Below the pieces are notes generated by a model. The model did no database searches. It was given only the letters and a program-made list of their open reading frames with translations, and was not told the origin of the DNA. Shown piece by piece: positions 22,427-32,631 of a DNA stretch of 64,000 nucleotides. Position numbers and translations under genes: made by a program. How positions within the stretch are numbered: the stretch's first letter is position 1; each line of letters starts with the position of its first letter. The stretch is from Ricinus communis (Eukaryota; Streptophyta; Magnoliopsida; Malpighiales; Euphorbiaceae), in contig NC_063258.1 of the NCBI RefSeq assembly GCF_019578655.1, forward strand, positions 21,580,802-21,644,801, in the 5' to 3' direction.

Positions 22427-23571
22427 TTAAACACCAAAGTGTCCCATCAAACCACCTTCATGTGATTCTCTCACAAGCAATTCACGCATAGAACACATAG
22501 GAATGCATAGACGTTTTTCTTTGAATAAAAATCCATCATGTCTATAAAATTTATCAATAGCACCATGTTCACAAGCATGAAAAATAGAACCAAAATCGTG
22601 GTCATCAACATACAAGTCTTTGATATACTCAAAACCAAGCAATTTTGTTTCTAGAGAAGCAAGTAAAGCATACCTTCTAGATAGTGCATCGGCAACCACA
22701 TTTTCTTTACCTTGCTTGTACTTAATGACATAGGGAAATGCTTCAATGAATTCACTCCATTTAGCATGGCGCTTATTCAACTTATTCTGTCCCTTCAAGT
22801 GCTTTAATGCTTCATGATCTGTATGAATCACAAACTCCTTAGGTAGCAAATAATGCTGCCAAACATTGAGTGCACGCACAAGAGCATACAATTCCTTGTC
22901 ATAAGTTGGATACTTCAAGCTAGCTCCATTCAACTTTTCACTAAAATAGGCTATTGGCTTCCCATCTTGCATTAAAATAGCTCCAATACCTACACCAGAA
23001 GCATCACAATCAATTTCAAAAGTTTTGGAAAAATCCGGAAGTGAAAGAATGGGAGATGAATTAAGTTTGTCCTTTAGCATATTAAATGCATTTTCTTGTT
23101 GTTCTCCCCAATAAAACTTCACGTTCTTCTTTACAAGCTCGTTAAGTGGTGCGGCAAGGGTACTGAAGTCCTTGACAAACCTCCTATAGAAGCTTGCAAG
23201 CCCATGAAAGCTCCTCACATCACTAACATTCTTTGGTGTTGGCCACTAACAACAAAACCAAGAAATACAAGTTTGTTTGTGCAAAAATCACACTTAGCAA
23301 GGTTAGCATATAAAGAATTCTCACGCAAAACCATTAACACTATCCGAACATGTTCAACATGCTCACTAAAGCTCTTACTATAAATTAGAATATCATCAGA
23401 GTATACTACCATAAATTTACCAATATACGCACGCAAAATATGGTTCATTAGTCTCATAAAAGTACTTGGTGCGTTAGTTAAGCCAAAAGGCATGACCAAC
23501 CACTCATACAAACCAAGTTTAGTTTTGAATGTTGTTTTCCCCTCATCACCTATATTCATTCTTGGGGACAA
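22427..23571 (-). pseudogene. B1 RT (second half) and RNase H
   Basis: RT from 23,571: [33 protein letters not shown] (the usual F/Y-D-D block reads YSDD) and [11 protein letters not shown], then a small deletion before 23,218 ([20 protein letters not shown]). RNase H follows: [42 protein letters not shown] and [13 protein letters not shown]. The frame continues to the start of the integrase zinc region ([14 protein letters not shown]). The Phe-to-Ser change in the catalytic block and a frameshift near 23,215 argue against activity. Confidence 0.9.
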
Positions 23572-24594
23572 TATTTAATGGTAATCTTGTTAATTGCACG
23601 ACAATCAACACACATACGCCAAGACCCATCTTTCTTAGGGACTAACAAAACAGGAACAGCACGTGGGCTAAGACTTTCCCTAACATAACCTTTACTTAGT
23701 AGTTCCTCAACTTGGCGTTGCAGCTCTTTTGTATCCTCGGGATTGACTCTATAGGCTGGTCTATTTGGAATGGATGACCCCGGCATAAAGTCAATTTGGT
23801 GCTCTATCCCCCTTAGTGGTGGCAACCCACTAGGTAACTCCTCGGGAAACACATCGTCATATTCCTGCAAAACACTTACAAACACACTAGGAAGAGAAGA
23901 GTTAAGATTATTAGTGTTAAATAAAGTCTCCTTGTACATAAGTACAAGTACTTGCCTATTTTCACTCAAAGCCTTTCTCATGTCTCGCTCTCTAACTAAG
24001 AAACTCACTTTTTTCTCGCTTGCCTCCCCTTTTTCTTGCGCCTTACTCATTCTTTTGCTCACATTCTTGCGCAAACCCTCACTAAACTCTCCTTTTACCA
24101 CTCATTGCTCTCGCCCCTCATTATTTTCCACACAACTCCCCTTCTGCTTGTGCACCTTTTCTTTTTCATATGCACTCTCACACTTTCTTTTTTCTTTCTC
24201 ATATGCTTCCATTCGGTCCTTTACAACTTTTTATAATTCACAAACTTCTTTAGGACTTAATGGTGCCAAAACATACGGTTTTCCATCCATTACAAGAGAA
24301 TATGCATTGATTCGACCATTATGAATTACAGATCTATCATATAACCATGGTCTACCTAGCAACATATGACATGCTTGCATGGGAACAACATCACATAATA
24401 CCTCATCATTATACTTCTTTACACTAAATGCAATCCGTACTTGCTTAGTAACTCTAATCCCACTTTGATCATTAAGCCATTGCAAGGTGTATGGCTTAGG
24501 ATGCTTAATAGTTGGAAGTCTAAGTTTATCAACCATCATAGTACTGGCTACATTAGTACAACTACCCCCATCAATGATTAAACTACAATCATTC
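23556..24594 (-). pseudogene. B1 protease, linker and RT N-terminus
   Basis: Protease region (24,594-24,231): [16 protein letters not shown], then [20 protein letters not shown], the segment that follows retropepsin in all these families. A lysine-rich linker (about 24,200-23,960) and RT entry follow ([60 protein letters not shown]). A deletion of about 110 bp near 23,575 removes the DLRSGYHQ block. The right end joins D sequence inside protease. Confidence 0.85.
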
Positions 24595-25649
24595 TCGAAT
24601 GAAATGTAATCAATTGATCGAGCATTGATATCTTTCACAAATGATCTCGGTCGAATTTTTGGAGGAAGGAAGGAACAACGAGAATCGAGGCATGCGCCAA
24701 ATCAGGGCTTGGAGCATTTGGATCTCCATCACACCTTGTTCCTCTCGGCAAGAGGACTCCTGATGGCACAAGGATTAATATAAAGAATCATGAGAAGGCA
24801 GTTGACAAGGTTGGCCGATGGCATTGATGCTTTGCTTGATCATCAAGCAGAACGAGACGTAAATCCACGCACAAAAGGAAGAAATCATACTGTTTTCGAT
24901 TAATCCAAGCGTAATACAAGCAGGAACACGACCGTTTTGATGTATGGGACGTATACTGATGAAATGGGTGGGTGAGTGTTATCGGGGAAGGCCCACACGA
25001 ATTTCTCATTATTTTCGTTAAGCTGGCTCATAGAATTTAGGACTACGGTTGACCAATCAACTCCTCCCTACTACTTGATTTGACTTTAGTTTATTCATAT
25101 TTATTTATTTATTAATCTGTATTTAGGTTCTAGTTTCTTTTTCTTATGGAATGAGGGATTTTGCACTATAAAAATTGCATGCAACCAAATACTTGAGGCT
25201 AAGGAGCAGACTATTTCAGTTTTCTACCTTGTGGGAAATCAAGTTATAGGTTCTTTCAAGAACTTTGCGAGCTAATCATGACTCGGCCTTGGAAAAAATA
25301 GACTTATCGCTCGCGTCCTTCCTTTCTTTACTGTGTTCTCTGTCTACCCTATTGTCTAAATCAATTCAATTTGATCCTTATGCCCAGCCGTATGGAGAAG
25401 AAACAAGAACTTGCGATTTCTTTCCTTATCGGACCCGATATCATACCTATGTTCTAATCTTCTTTGTTTCTTTTGTTCCTGTCTTTCTAATCTCTTTTAG
25501 TATGATGGTTTGGTTCAATTGCAAACTGTCAAGTTAGATTTTGGGGCGACAAATTCGAACTTATTGGTAAGGGTGCTTCCTCTTATCAGTTTGATTTTCT
25601 CACCATTACTTATCCGGTATTTGAACGTATCCGGTTCAAGTTCGTATCA
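24595..25649 (+). repeat. Family D LTR-like block a (with U5 end)
   Basis: A short run of integrase-end repeats (24,595-24,675) leads through GGAGGAAGGAAGGAA, a polypurine-like tract, into an LTR-like block of ~970 bp with TATAAAAA at 25,167-25,174. It ends GTTCGTATCA, the same U5 end as the B LTRs and the window start. No PBS follows: 25,650 re-enters D U3 sequence. Confidence 0.65.
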
Positions 25650-26157
25650 CAACTCCTCCCTGGTTCTTGATTTGACTTTAATTTATTCATCATTTCTTAT
25701 TTATTAATTCATATTTAGTTTCTAGTTTCTTTCTCTTATGGAATGAGAGATTTCGCACCATAAAAACCACATGCAACCGAGTATTAGAGGTAAATAAGCT
25801 ACTATTTCAGTTTTCTACCTTGTGGGAAATAAAAAAACATAGACTTATTGTTCGCATCCTTCCTTTCTTTTGTGTTCTTTTTCTACCCAGCCGTACGGAG
25901 AAAAACAAAGAACTTGCGATTTCTTTCCTTTCTAGTTTTGTTTAGTATGATGGTATGGTTCCATTTGGGGAGCAGAAGCACGAGTGTCGAGTGAAAGCGT
26001 GTGGAAGCGACAACCATAGGCATAGATCTATTACTTTGGACAAATACAAGAAAATTAAATTAGTTGATCGAGTATTGATATCATTCTCGAATGAAATGAA
26101 ATTAGTTGATCGAGCATTGATATCATTCTCGAATGATCTCGGTCTAATCTTTTGGAG
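25650..26157 (+). repeat. Family D LTR-like block b (partial)
   Basis: Starts within the U3 phrase CAACTCCTCCCTGGTTCTTG, which shares ATCAACTCCTCCC with the normal U3, so the junction to the preceding U5 may use that homology. TATA region near 25,755. It ends with two ~42-bp repeats carrying GTTGATCGAG.ATTGATATC (about 26,055-26,140). Confidence 0.6.
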
Positions 26158-27240
26158 GAAGGAGGGAACGACGAGAATGGAGCCACGCCCGAATTCAAGG
26201 CTTGGACCATTGGGATCTCCATCATTCCTTGTTCCTCTCGGCACGAGGACTCCTGATGGCATAACGATTAGCATAAGGAATCATGAGAAGGCAGTTGACA
26301 AGCTTGGCCGGTGGCGTTGATGAGTTGCTTGATCATCAAGCGGGACGAGACGTAAATCCAATCGCCAAAGGGGGCAATCATGTTGTTTTCGATTAATCAA
26401 ACGTAATAAAAGCAGGAACGCAACCGTTTTGATTTCTGGGACGTATACAATGAAGTAGTTTGGGTCAAAGTGGTATTAGGTAGGCCCACATGAATTTCTC
26501 CTTATTTTCTTTAAGCCGGTTCATAGAATCTAGGACTACGGTTGACCAGTCAACTCTTCTCTAGTTCTTGATTTGACTTTAGTTTATTCATCTTTCTTTA
26601 TTTATTAATTCGTATTTAGCTTCTAGTTTCTTTTTCTTATGGAATGAGGAATTTCGCACCATAAAAACCACATGCAACTGAATACTTGAGGCTAATGAGC
26701 ATATCATTACAGTTTTCTACCTTATGGGAAATCAAGTTATGGGCTCTTTCAAGAACTATGCGAGCTAATCACGAGTCGCCCTCGCAAATATGGACTTATA
26801 GCTCACGTCCTTCCTTTCTTTTGTGTGCTTTGTCTACCATAGAGTCTAAATCAATTCGATTTGATCCTTACGCCCAGCCATACGGAGAAGAACAAAGAAC
26901 TTGCGATTTCTTTCCTTTCTTTTGTGCCCCTCTTTCTAATCTTTTTTTAGTATGATGGGCTGGTTCTATTTGAGGAGCATAAGCACGTGCAAGCGGCAAG
27001 CATAGGCATAGATCCATTGCTTCAACAAATGCAAGGAAATTAAATTAGTTGATCGAGTATCGATATCATTCTCGAATGAAATGTAATCAATTGATCGAGC
27101 ATTGATATCTTTCTCGAATGATCTCGGTCGAATTTTTGGAGGAAGGAAGGAACAACGAGAATCGAGGCACGCGCCAAATCAAGGCTTGGACCATTTGGAT
27201 CTCCATCACTCCTTGTTTCTCTCGGCAAGAGGACTCCTGA
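26158..27240 (+). repeat. Family D LTR-like block c plus start of a fourth
   Basis: Begins after GGAGGAAGGAGGGAA, contains the D TATA region near 26,655, then the two ~42-bp repeats again (27,040-27,121), a polypurine-like tract and the first ~100 bp of another block, cut at 27,240 (GGACTCCTGAT) by the EPRV region. No PBS, gag or pol in the D array. Confidence 0.6.
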
Positions 27241-27248
27241 TAATAGGA

Positions 27249-27422
27249 GGGGTAGCACACTTAACAAGCACAAAGGGGTAATAGGAGGGGTAGCACACAA
27301 AACAGATGAGGAGATCAATAAGGTTCTGATGTGCAGGGGTAGCACACTTAACAAGCACAAAGGGGTAATAGGAGGGGTAGCACACAAAACAGATGAGGAG
27401 ATCAACAAGGTTCTGATGTGCA
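27249..27422. repeat. Two tandem copies of an 87-bp unit
   Basis: GGGGTAGCACACTTAACAAG starts at 27,249 and 27,336, followed by almost identical 87-bp units; AGGAGGGGTAGCACAC also recurs inside each unit. They lie where the EPRV-A leader would be, so they may be viral intergenic repeats or a later local duplication. Confidence 0.9.
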
Positions 27423-28128
27423 GGATCCTCTGACGAGGCAAGCACAGAGCATATGCTTGATGATAAAGAGGATGACAAATAGTAAAGATAAACAACAACA
27501 CTTAACTCTCTAGTTATCTGTATTGACACTCTATGGGTAAGGGCACTCCTTCTTTACCAGCAACTCAATCTCTCATCCAAGCCGGGAGCTATTTTCTGTA
27601 CTCATCAGAAAGTACTATTGATCATCATCAATCTCTAAGCCAAGCTCACACATACGCAACCCTACAGCCAACAAAGCCACTCCTGGGCTACAAATACTGT
27701 TCTGGGTCTTTAATATGTATAGCTTTACCATTTCTGATGGGTACAGGAGACAGACTGGAATGAAGAAGGAAGGAGAATATTGTTAAAGAAGGAGTATGGA
27801 GAATTTAGAATGCCATGAGAGATATGAAGATAAGAGTTTTTATTTCTCACAACTTGTATATTATAAATTTTAACTTGAAAACCTGACGCTCTGCCTCCAA
27901 GTGAGGAGAGATCTTCTTTATATAGAAGAAGAGTGACTCTATAGAAAACCATACTCACGAATAAGAGATTGCCATCTGGCAATCTTATCTAACACGACTC
28001 TTAGTGCTACAGACTATAATAATAGAGACTTTAATAATGACATACAAAGCCAAAACATATAGGGCCAAACAACTTTTAATAATGGAGACCATAATATAGA
28101 GTTTTGCTGTTGGAAATGCATCATGACA
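27423..28128 (-). promoter_or_regulatory. EPRV-A intergenic region: pregenomic promoter and leader
   Basis: Downstream of the polyprotein stop, the minus strand carries TATATAAA (27,917-27,924) in the context CTTCTTCTATATAAAGAAG, similar to the 35S-type promoters of caulimovirids, and a GTGATGTCATGATGC stretch near 28,120 that could be an activator-type site. An AATAAA lies about 75 nt after the TATA (27,839-27,844) and could be the polyadenylation signal. The remaining ~400 nt would be leader. No gene is visible; the short plus-strand frame at 27,533-27,763 has no family. Confidence 0.6.
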
Positions 28129-28923
28129 TCACTTAATTTGTCTGTTTGTGGACCCACGTTCTGAGTAGTTATCATCAGAATCATCCGAGTCACTATCTTT
28201 ATAGCTTCGACGTCTTCTTCTTGATGGGCTGGGCTTGTCAGATGGACAAGGCCTAGAAGACCTTAATGGCGCCATTTGGGCCAGAAGCTGTGAGGCTGAT
28301 AGAAGAGATTCTTCTGGCTGTGACCATGGCTCCTGAAAAGCTAGATTCGCTGTCGTCAAGGATGTGGCTTCAGATTGTTGACTAGTTGATGGGGACTGTG
28401 TTGAAGAAGTAGAGGTGAACAGCCGTGTTTGATCTGAGGATCGCCTTTGCATGTTGATGACTAGAATAACCTCATTGGATGTATGATTTAGCTCATTCCC
28501 TTTGTGAAGTAAAACATGTTTAGTGGCAAAAGGCATTTCTTCAAAACGTCCAGGGAGAGTTCTCCATTATGTAATAACTGTTGAAGTGTCATTCAAATTG
28601 TGTTGTTGATGGAGAAAGAGGATGGTATGATAGGTCAAAGCCTTATCATGATCTGCCATGTGTAGAAGACCTGCTTGGTGAACCAACCTTCTGAGTCGGT
28701 ATTGCCATGCCTGTTGGTTATCAAATATTAGGAAGAAATGCCAGGCTAGATGCGACTCATTCTCTTCTCTGTGTAAGAACCATAAGGTTTTTAACAATGG
28801 TAGCTCTACAGGAAGATGATACAGACATGTGAGGTACCAGAGATACCAGAATTGTTCAGAAGATGAAGGGAACGTTTCTGTAATAGTGGGGAAAAGTTTC
28901 CAAGGAAATAAGGCAGAAAAGTC
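28129..28923 (-). pseudogene. EPRV-A polyprotein C-terminal domain after RNase H (function unknown)
   Basis: In frame with RNase H, about 265 residues continue with only two stops (28,924 and 28,564). Visible features are an aromatic-rich segment (KTLWFLHREENESHLAWHFF), a QAWQYRLRRLVHQAGLLHMA segment, and an Arg/Ser-rich end (SPSRRRRRSYKDSDSDDSDD), suggesting nucleic-acid binding or phosphorylation. I do not recognise a catalytic motif. In other caulimovirids a transactivator can lie 3' of RT, but I see no decisive motif for that. The final stop is at 28,129. Confidence 0.6.
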
Positions 28924-29697
28924 TTATGGATTTGGTACAATAGTCTGATAAAAAGCTAAGATACGTCTATAAGCCCAAAGCTCAAATTCTTGAATAGACA
29001 TACCTTCAGGTTGATTTAGGTGTAAAGTTCTGGGACTGAATTGTGCCATAAAGATAAAGAAGGAAGGACTAAGAGAGTTCATAAAAGATTTGGATAGTCG
29101 GGATAGAAAGTCAGGGATAAGGTTTTTATTACCTTGAATGTGTTGTACTTCAAAATCATATTGGGAGAACCACTCTTTCAGGCAGAGCAGTTGTTTGTCA
29201 GGGATTTGTCGTCCCTTGAATTCCAGAATGCGAGGGAAATTAGAATTGTCCATTCTAATTATAAAATGTCTTGAGGCCACGAAGAACTCGCATTTTTGAA
29301 TTGCATATTTTACCGCCAGAATCTCCTTGATGTTTGAATGATAATGAAGTTCACTGTCCTTGAATTGTCCCGACACGTGTCTGCATAGTGACTCCTTATT
29401 TTCTCGTATCTGGAGAAGAATAGCGCCCCAAGCATAGTCACTTGCATCAGTTTGAAGGATCAGCTGTGAGTCATCAGCAAGAATAGTGAGGGCTGGAGTC
29501 TTTTGGGCCAGCTGTTTTAACATCTTAGCAGCTTCAGTATGGGCTTGAGTCCATAGGCCCGCATCTTTCTTTAGCCTTACAGTCAGGGCTTTTGTATGGG
29601 CTGCGGCCTTTGGGATGAAATCTCGAATGTAATTAATGATCCCTAGAAACTGTTGAATCTGCTTCTTGGATAAATTTTCATTTTGGAAATGCCGCAA
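28924..29697 (-). pseudogene. EPRV-A RNase H and RT connection
   Basis: Starts in the RT thumb/connection (FLGIINYIRDFIPKAAAHTK) and continues into RNase H, with the first catalytic Asp in LILQTDASDYAWGA, Glu in SNIKEILAVKYAI, Asp in FIIRMDNSNF and the last Asp in NLIPDFLSRL. It removes the RNA template during reverse transcription. It is one frame off the RT upstream, with the shift at about 29,690; otherwise intact until the stop at 28,924. Confidence 0.9.
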
Positions 29698-30302
29698 TTC
29701 TTGGGCTCAGTGTGGGCCTGCTTCATACTGCCCATTTTTAGTTTAAGCCCGAGAAAGTCAACTTCAGTTTGTCCAATGTAAGATTTCTTTTCAGAAAGCA
29801 TTATCCCATAGGAATGGACAAAACTGTGGAATCTTCTGAGAAGATCATCATGCTCTTTTGCTGACTTAGAGAAAAGGAGGATATCATCTATGTAGATGAT
29901 ACAGGTGTCTAGGATTGGCTCAAAAATTCTGACCATTGCCTTCTGAAAGATGGAAGGAGCTGTTTTAAGCCCAAAGGGCATAATAGTCCATTGATACTGA
30001 GCATCTGGGATGCAAAAGGCGGTCTTGTATCTTTCTTCAGGATGAATGCCTAACTGCCAAAATCCTGACTTTAAATCAAACTTAGAAAAATAGGTTACTC
30101 CTTGGAGACGGATCAAGAGAGAAGAGATTTTAGGAATCGGGAATTTGTCATCTGAAAGAAAATGATTCAGAGGCTTGTAGTTAATGACGAGCCTTTTCTT
30201 TCCTCTTAATTTCTCTGATCTCTTTTCCACATAGAACGCCTAACATGCCCAAGGAGACTGTGTAGGTTCAATCAAACCTTGCTGGAGGAGTTCTTGGCAT
30301 TC
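29643..30302 (-). pseudogene. EPRV-A reverse transcriptase
   Basis: After two stops (30,303 and about 30,240), RT reads RLVINYKPLNHFLSDDKFP, FSKFDLKSGFWQLGI, WTIMPFGLKTAPSIFQKAM and the catalytic CIIYIDDILLFSK. The LKSGFWQ and IDDILLFS forms are those of Caulimoviridae, distinct from the gypsy [15 protein letters not shown] elsewhere in this window. All palm motifs are present; the flanking stops and the frameshift to RNase H inactivate it. Confidence 0.9.
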
Positions 30303-30900
30303 TTATCTTGCTAAAACCAAGCCAGATGGGGACATTCCAAGATGGCTGGCTTTAGTAGGGTTGACATCTTCATTTAATTTGAAAGGGAGAGTGATGAAGA
30401 AGTCTGGATTCTTGTATAGTGGAGAAGGGTGATAGAATTTTCTATGAGAATTAGCACAGCATGGAACGAACAACTCTTTCAAGTGAGCAAAGTCCAGTGG
30501 GACTTCTGAAATAGAGAACTGGTTGGGATTCTGAGTATAAGGGAGAAATTCTCGTTTATACTTTAGCCCTGTTGGCAGGATTTGTAACCTTTTTGTCGCA
30601 TGATAAGTATCGAACCCAACTAGAAGATCCCTTCCAAATAGATAAGAACCAATAACGTGAATCCATACAATACAGTCAGGGAAGAACTGTATTCCAATCT
30701 TATCCTTGGAATACTGTATTCCAATCCAAATAGATAAGAACCAATAACGTGAATCATTGTAGTTTGAAAACTCTTGCCATCGGCTGCTAGGAAGTGACAA
30801 ATCTTTTTCTTCTAGGCTGAGCTAGGCAAAGCATCAGGATTCATCACGGTGAGATCCGATTATCTATTAAGGCGGTGGCGAAATAGGTCTCCCATATTTG
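30303..30900 (-). pseudogene. EPRV-A protease (active site destroyed) and protease-RT linker
   Basis: Relative to copy B (34,848-34,856, Asp-Thr-Gly), the codons around 30,865 are altered by small indels so that the D-T-G triplet is lost and the frame breaks after GRPIS. Downstream, KDKIGIQFFPDCIVWIHVIG and YLFGRDLLVGFDTYHA are intact. A segment of ~31 bp (30,633-30,663) recurs at 30,725-30,755, a local rearrangement. The linker with LDFAHLKELFVPCCANSHRK follows to a stop at 30,303. Confidence 0.85.
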
Positions 30901-32466
30901 CCAGCTAAGACATGGATGGATACCAAAGGTGTAGGATGAATGGGTTGTGCTGATGTGACTTCTGGTGGGGATGAACTTTCCATACTTTCTGGAGAAGTAG
31001 GAATGGGTAATGGTATAGAAGAAGATCTGCTTTGGACTAGTGTGAGTATCTTTCTTGGAGAAGGTATCTCAGGAAAACAGTAAGCTATATCTGCAAGAGT
31101 ATAATCAGGTGGTTTCTGTTTTACTTGGAGTGCAGGACCAATAGTAAAAACAGATGTTTCTTCGCCTGAAGAACTTTCATCATCTGTGCTGGTATCTGAA
31201 TATGGAATAGCAAATAGAGTCTGAGAAGACGCCATTTCTTCTTCTGAAAAGAGAGACTCAAGATCATGATCGGATAAGTCATCTGGATATGAAGTCTTCA
31301 GTTGATGAAGAAGTGCAACAGTCTTCTTAGGCTTATTGGGACATCTCTTTGCATAGTGTCCTGATTGACCACAAATGTAACATCGATCAGATTTATGCTT
31401 GCTTGTTACTTTCTTTCTGAACCAGCGCAATTTTCTTCCTTTTTTCTGTTTATACTAGGGAGAGCTATCTGAATAAGAAAAATGCTTCTTCTTTTTTGTC
31501 TTGCACGTACAATGCTTCTCCTTGCATTTGATCTGCAAATAATCCCGATTGTAGAGATTTTTCAACAGTGCTTCTCCTTTTGCAATCTTCTTGAATAGCT
31601 TTTGCTGCTCACACATCTTATCCAGAGTAGCCATTGTAAATTGCCAAATCTCTCCAAGAGAGATTTGAGTGATGTCTCGATGTGTGTCCATCATCATTCT
31701 CTGAATCTCAGGGTGCATTTCTTCTGGTAGAGAACTGACGAAGGTGTACTTTAGATCATCACTGTTTGGACCAGCAAGTTCATAGTAAAGTTTAGACATA
31801 TGAACATAGTGGTCTTCAAGATCTTTTCTTTTCATGGAACAGCACTTTCTGTCAAAGTATTCTTGTTTTCTTTGTCTAAAAATCAAATTGTAGTCTCCTA
31901 GAAACTGTTGATGGATCTGTGCTAGAGCTTGAGTGATAGAACCAAGTTGAACAAATTGAAGCTGTTGATATTCAGACAGGTGAGAAAACCATTCCCGTAA
32001 TGTGCCAGTGAACCTTGATGTGAATTCAGTTAAGACAGCTTGGAGATTAGTTTGGGGGTTTATCATTTGAAGATCAAGCCAAGCATTGAATTCCAAGATC
32101 TTGTTACGCCATTGTGATGGAGGCACAGTATCCAAAGAGAACTAGGGACAAGAACCTGGTTTTGGCGGGAAAGGATGTTCTAGAGCAAGAGATTCTAATT
32201 CTTCAGTTTCTTCTATAATTTCGGGCTCTTGCGGTGTGTTCATCAACACATGAGGATCTTGTGTTCTAGATTCAGCTGTTGATACAGAGATATCAGTCTC
32301 TCGATCAGAAGAGGAAGAGCTGAAGTGTTGTAGTTCAAATTGAGACAGGTCTGAATCTGAAATATACGACTCAGTTGAAGAAGGAGTCGACTCTGTAAAG
32401 ACAGGAGGGTTTTGCTGTTTAGCCATCTGTGGCTTAGCAGGTCCTTTATCCTTTGAAGGCTTGGAT
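30468..32466. repeat. Left arm of a large EPRV inverted repeat (partner 33,245-35,207)
   Basis: Copy A on the minus strand and copy B on the plus strand cover the same coat-protease segment. The arms are ~1,999 and ~1,963 bp, separated by a 778-bp spacer (32,467-33,244). By eye the arms differ by scattered substitutions and the rearranged patch at 30,633-30,870. Transcription through both would give a long hairpin. Confidence 0.9.
30867..32466 (-). pseudogene. EPRV-A coat protein region
   Basis: The acidic/Ser-rich N-side (FTESTPSSTESYISDSDLSQ), the core (LEFNAWLDLQMINPQTNLQ, FTSRFTGTLREWFSHLSEYQ, MKRKDLEDHYVHMSKLYYEL) and the zinc finger CYICGQSGHYAKRC (about 31,340-31,382) preceded by a basic tract. 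Two in-frame stops: 32,142 (Trp codon in copies B and C) and 31,455 (Gln codon in B). It forms the virion shell and binds RNA in the family. The region upstream of FTESTP is missing because of the fusion at 32,466. Confidence 0.88.
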
Positions 32467-32478
32467 TGGTATCAGAGC
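32467..32478 (+). other. EPRV-B minus-strand primer site (initiator-Met tRNA)
   Basis: TGGTATCAGAGC, the standard plant initiator-Met complement that primes caulimovirid (and many gypsy) reverse transcription, continues as CATCGG. It marks position 1 of the circular viral map and lies 15 bases before the first ATG (32,494). Confidence 0.9.
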
Positions 32479-32493
32479 CATCGGTTGGAAACC

Positions 32494-32631
32494 ATGGAAA
32501 CCAGTACTAGTCCTATTGTTCAAACTTCTTCACTTACTTTACCTACTTCTTGTAAAAAATATATTACAGACAAGATAGATAACCTGGTAGAAATATCTCA
32601 TATCCCTGATACAGCCCAGATCCAGTCGTAG
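32494..32631 (+). pseudogene. EPRV-B movement-protein remnant
   Basis: The ATG in ACCATGG context opens a 45-codon frame (METSTSPIVQ, then the same LTLPTSCKKYITDKIDNLVE as copy C). The frame jumps at CAGATCCAG to sequence that in copy C lies about 1.3 kb further on, then stops. The whole cell-to-cell movement core is therefore deleted. The junction shares CCAG with both parents. Confidence 0.85.

Larger units (their letters stand above)
15228..24594 (-). mobile_element. Element B1: gypsy retrotransposon, 5' part lost, interrupted by an A array
   Basis: From the left (element 3' end): 3' LTR in two parts (15,228-15,921 and 21,455-21,605), integrase, RNase H, RT and protease on the minus strand up to 24,594. 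Gag, PBS and 5' LTR are missing: at 24,594 protease coding joins D-block sequence. The 3' LTR is split by the A array at 15,922-21,449. It is inserted in, or joined to, an older RT at 15,227. Confidence 0.75.
27241..32466 (-). mobile_element. EPRV copy A (endogenous pararetrovirus, Caulimoviridae)
   Basis: Minus-strand viral sequence: coat region, protease, RT, RNase H, a C-terminal domain, then a promoter and leader. The RT block YIDDILLFS, the coat-type zinc finger CYICGQSGHYAKRC and the absence of integrase mark a caulimovirid rather than an LTR retrotransposon. The genus is not resolved; the layout (one long polyprotein frame) recalls petuvirus/florendovirus-like EPRVs. The movement region is absent. 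The 5' end is fused head to head with copy B. Confidence 0.85.

Noticed and set aside
27249..27422. CRISPR-like or satellite array
   Set aside because: Only two 87-bp units without spacers, in a plant nuclear context.
27533..27763. 76-residue plus-strand protein
   Set aside because: Lies in the EPRV leader/intergenic region on the opposite strand; no motif.
30303..30800. EPRV as an active, infectious integrated virus
   Set aside because: Every copy has stops, frameshifts, deletions or truncation, and the copies are rearranged relative to one another.
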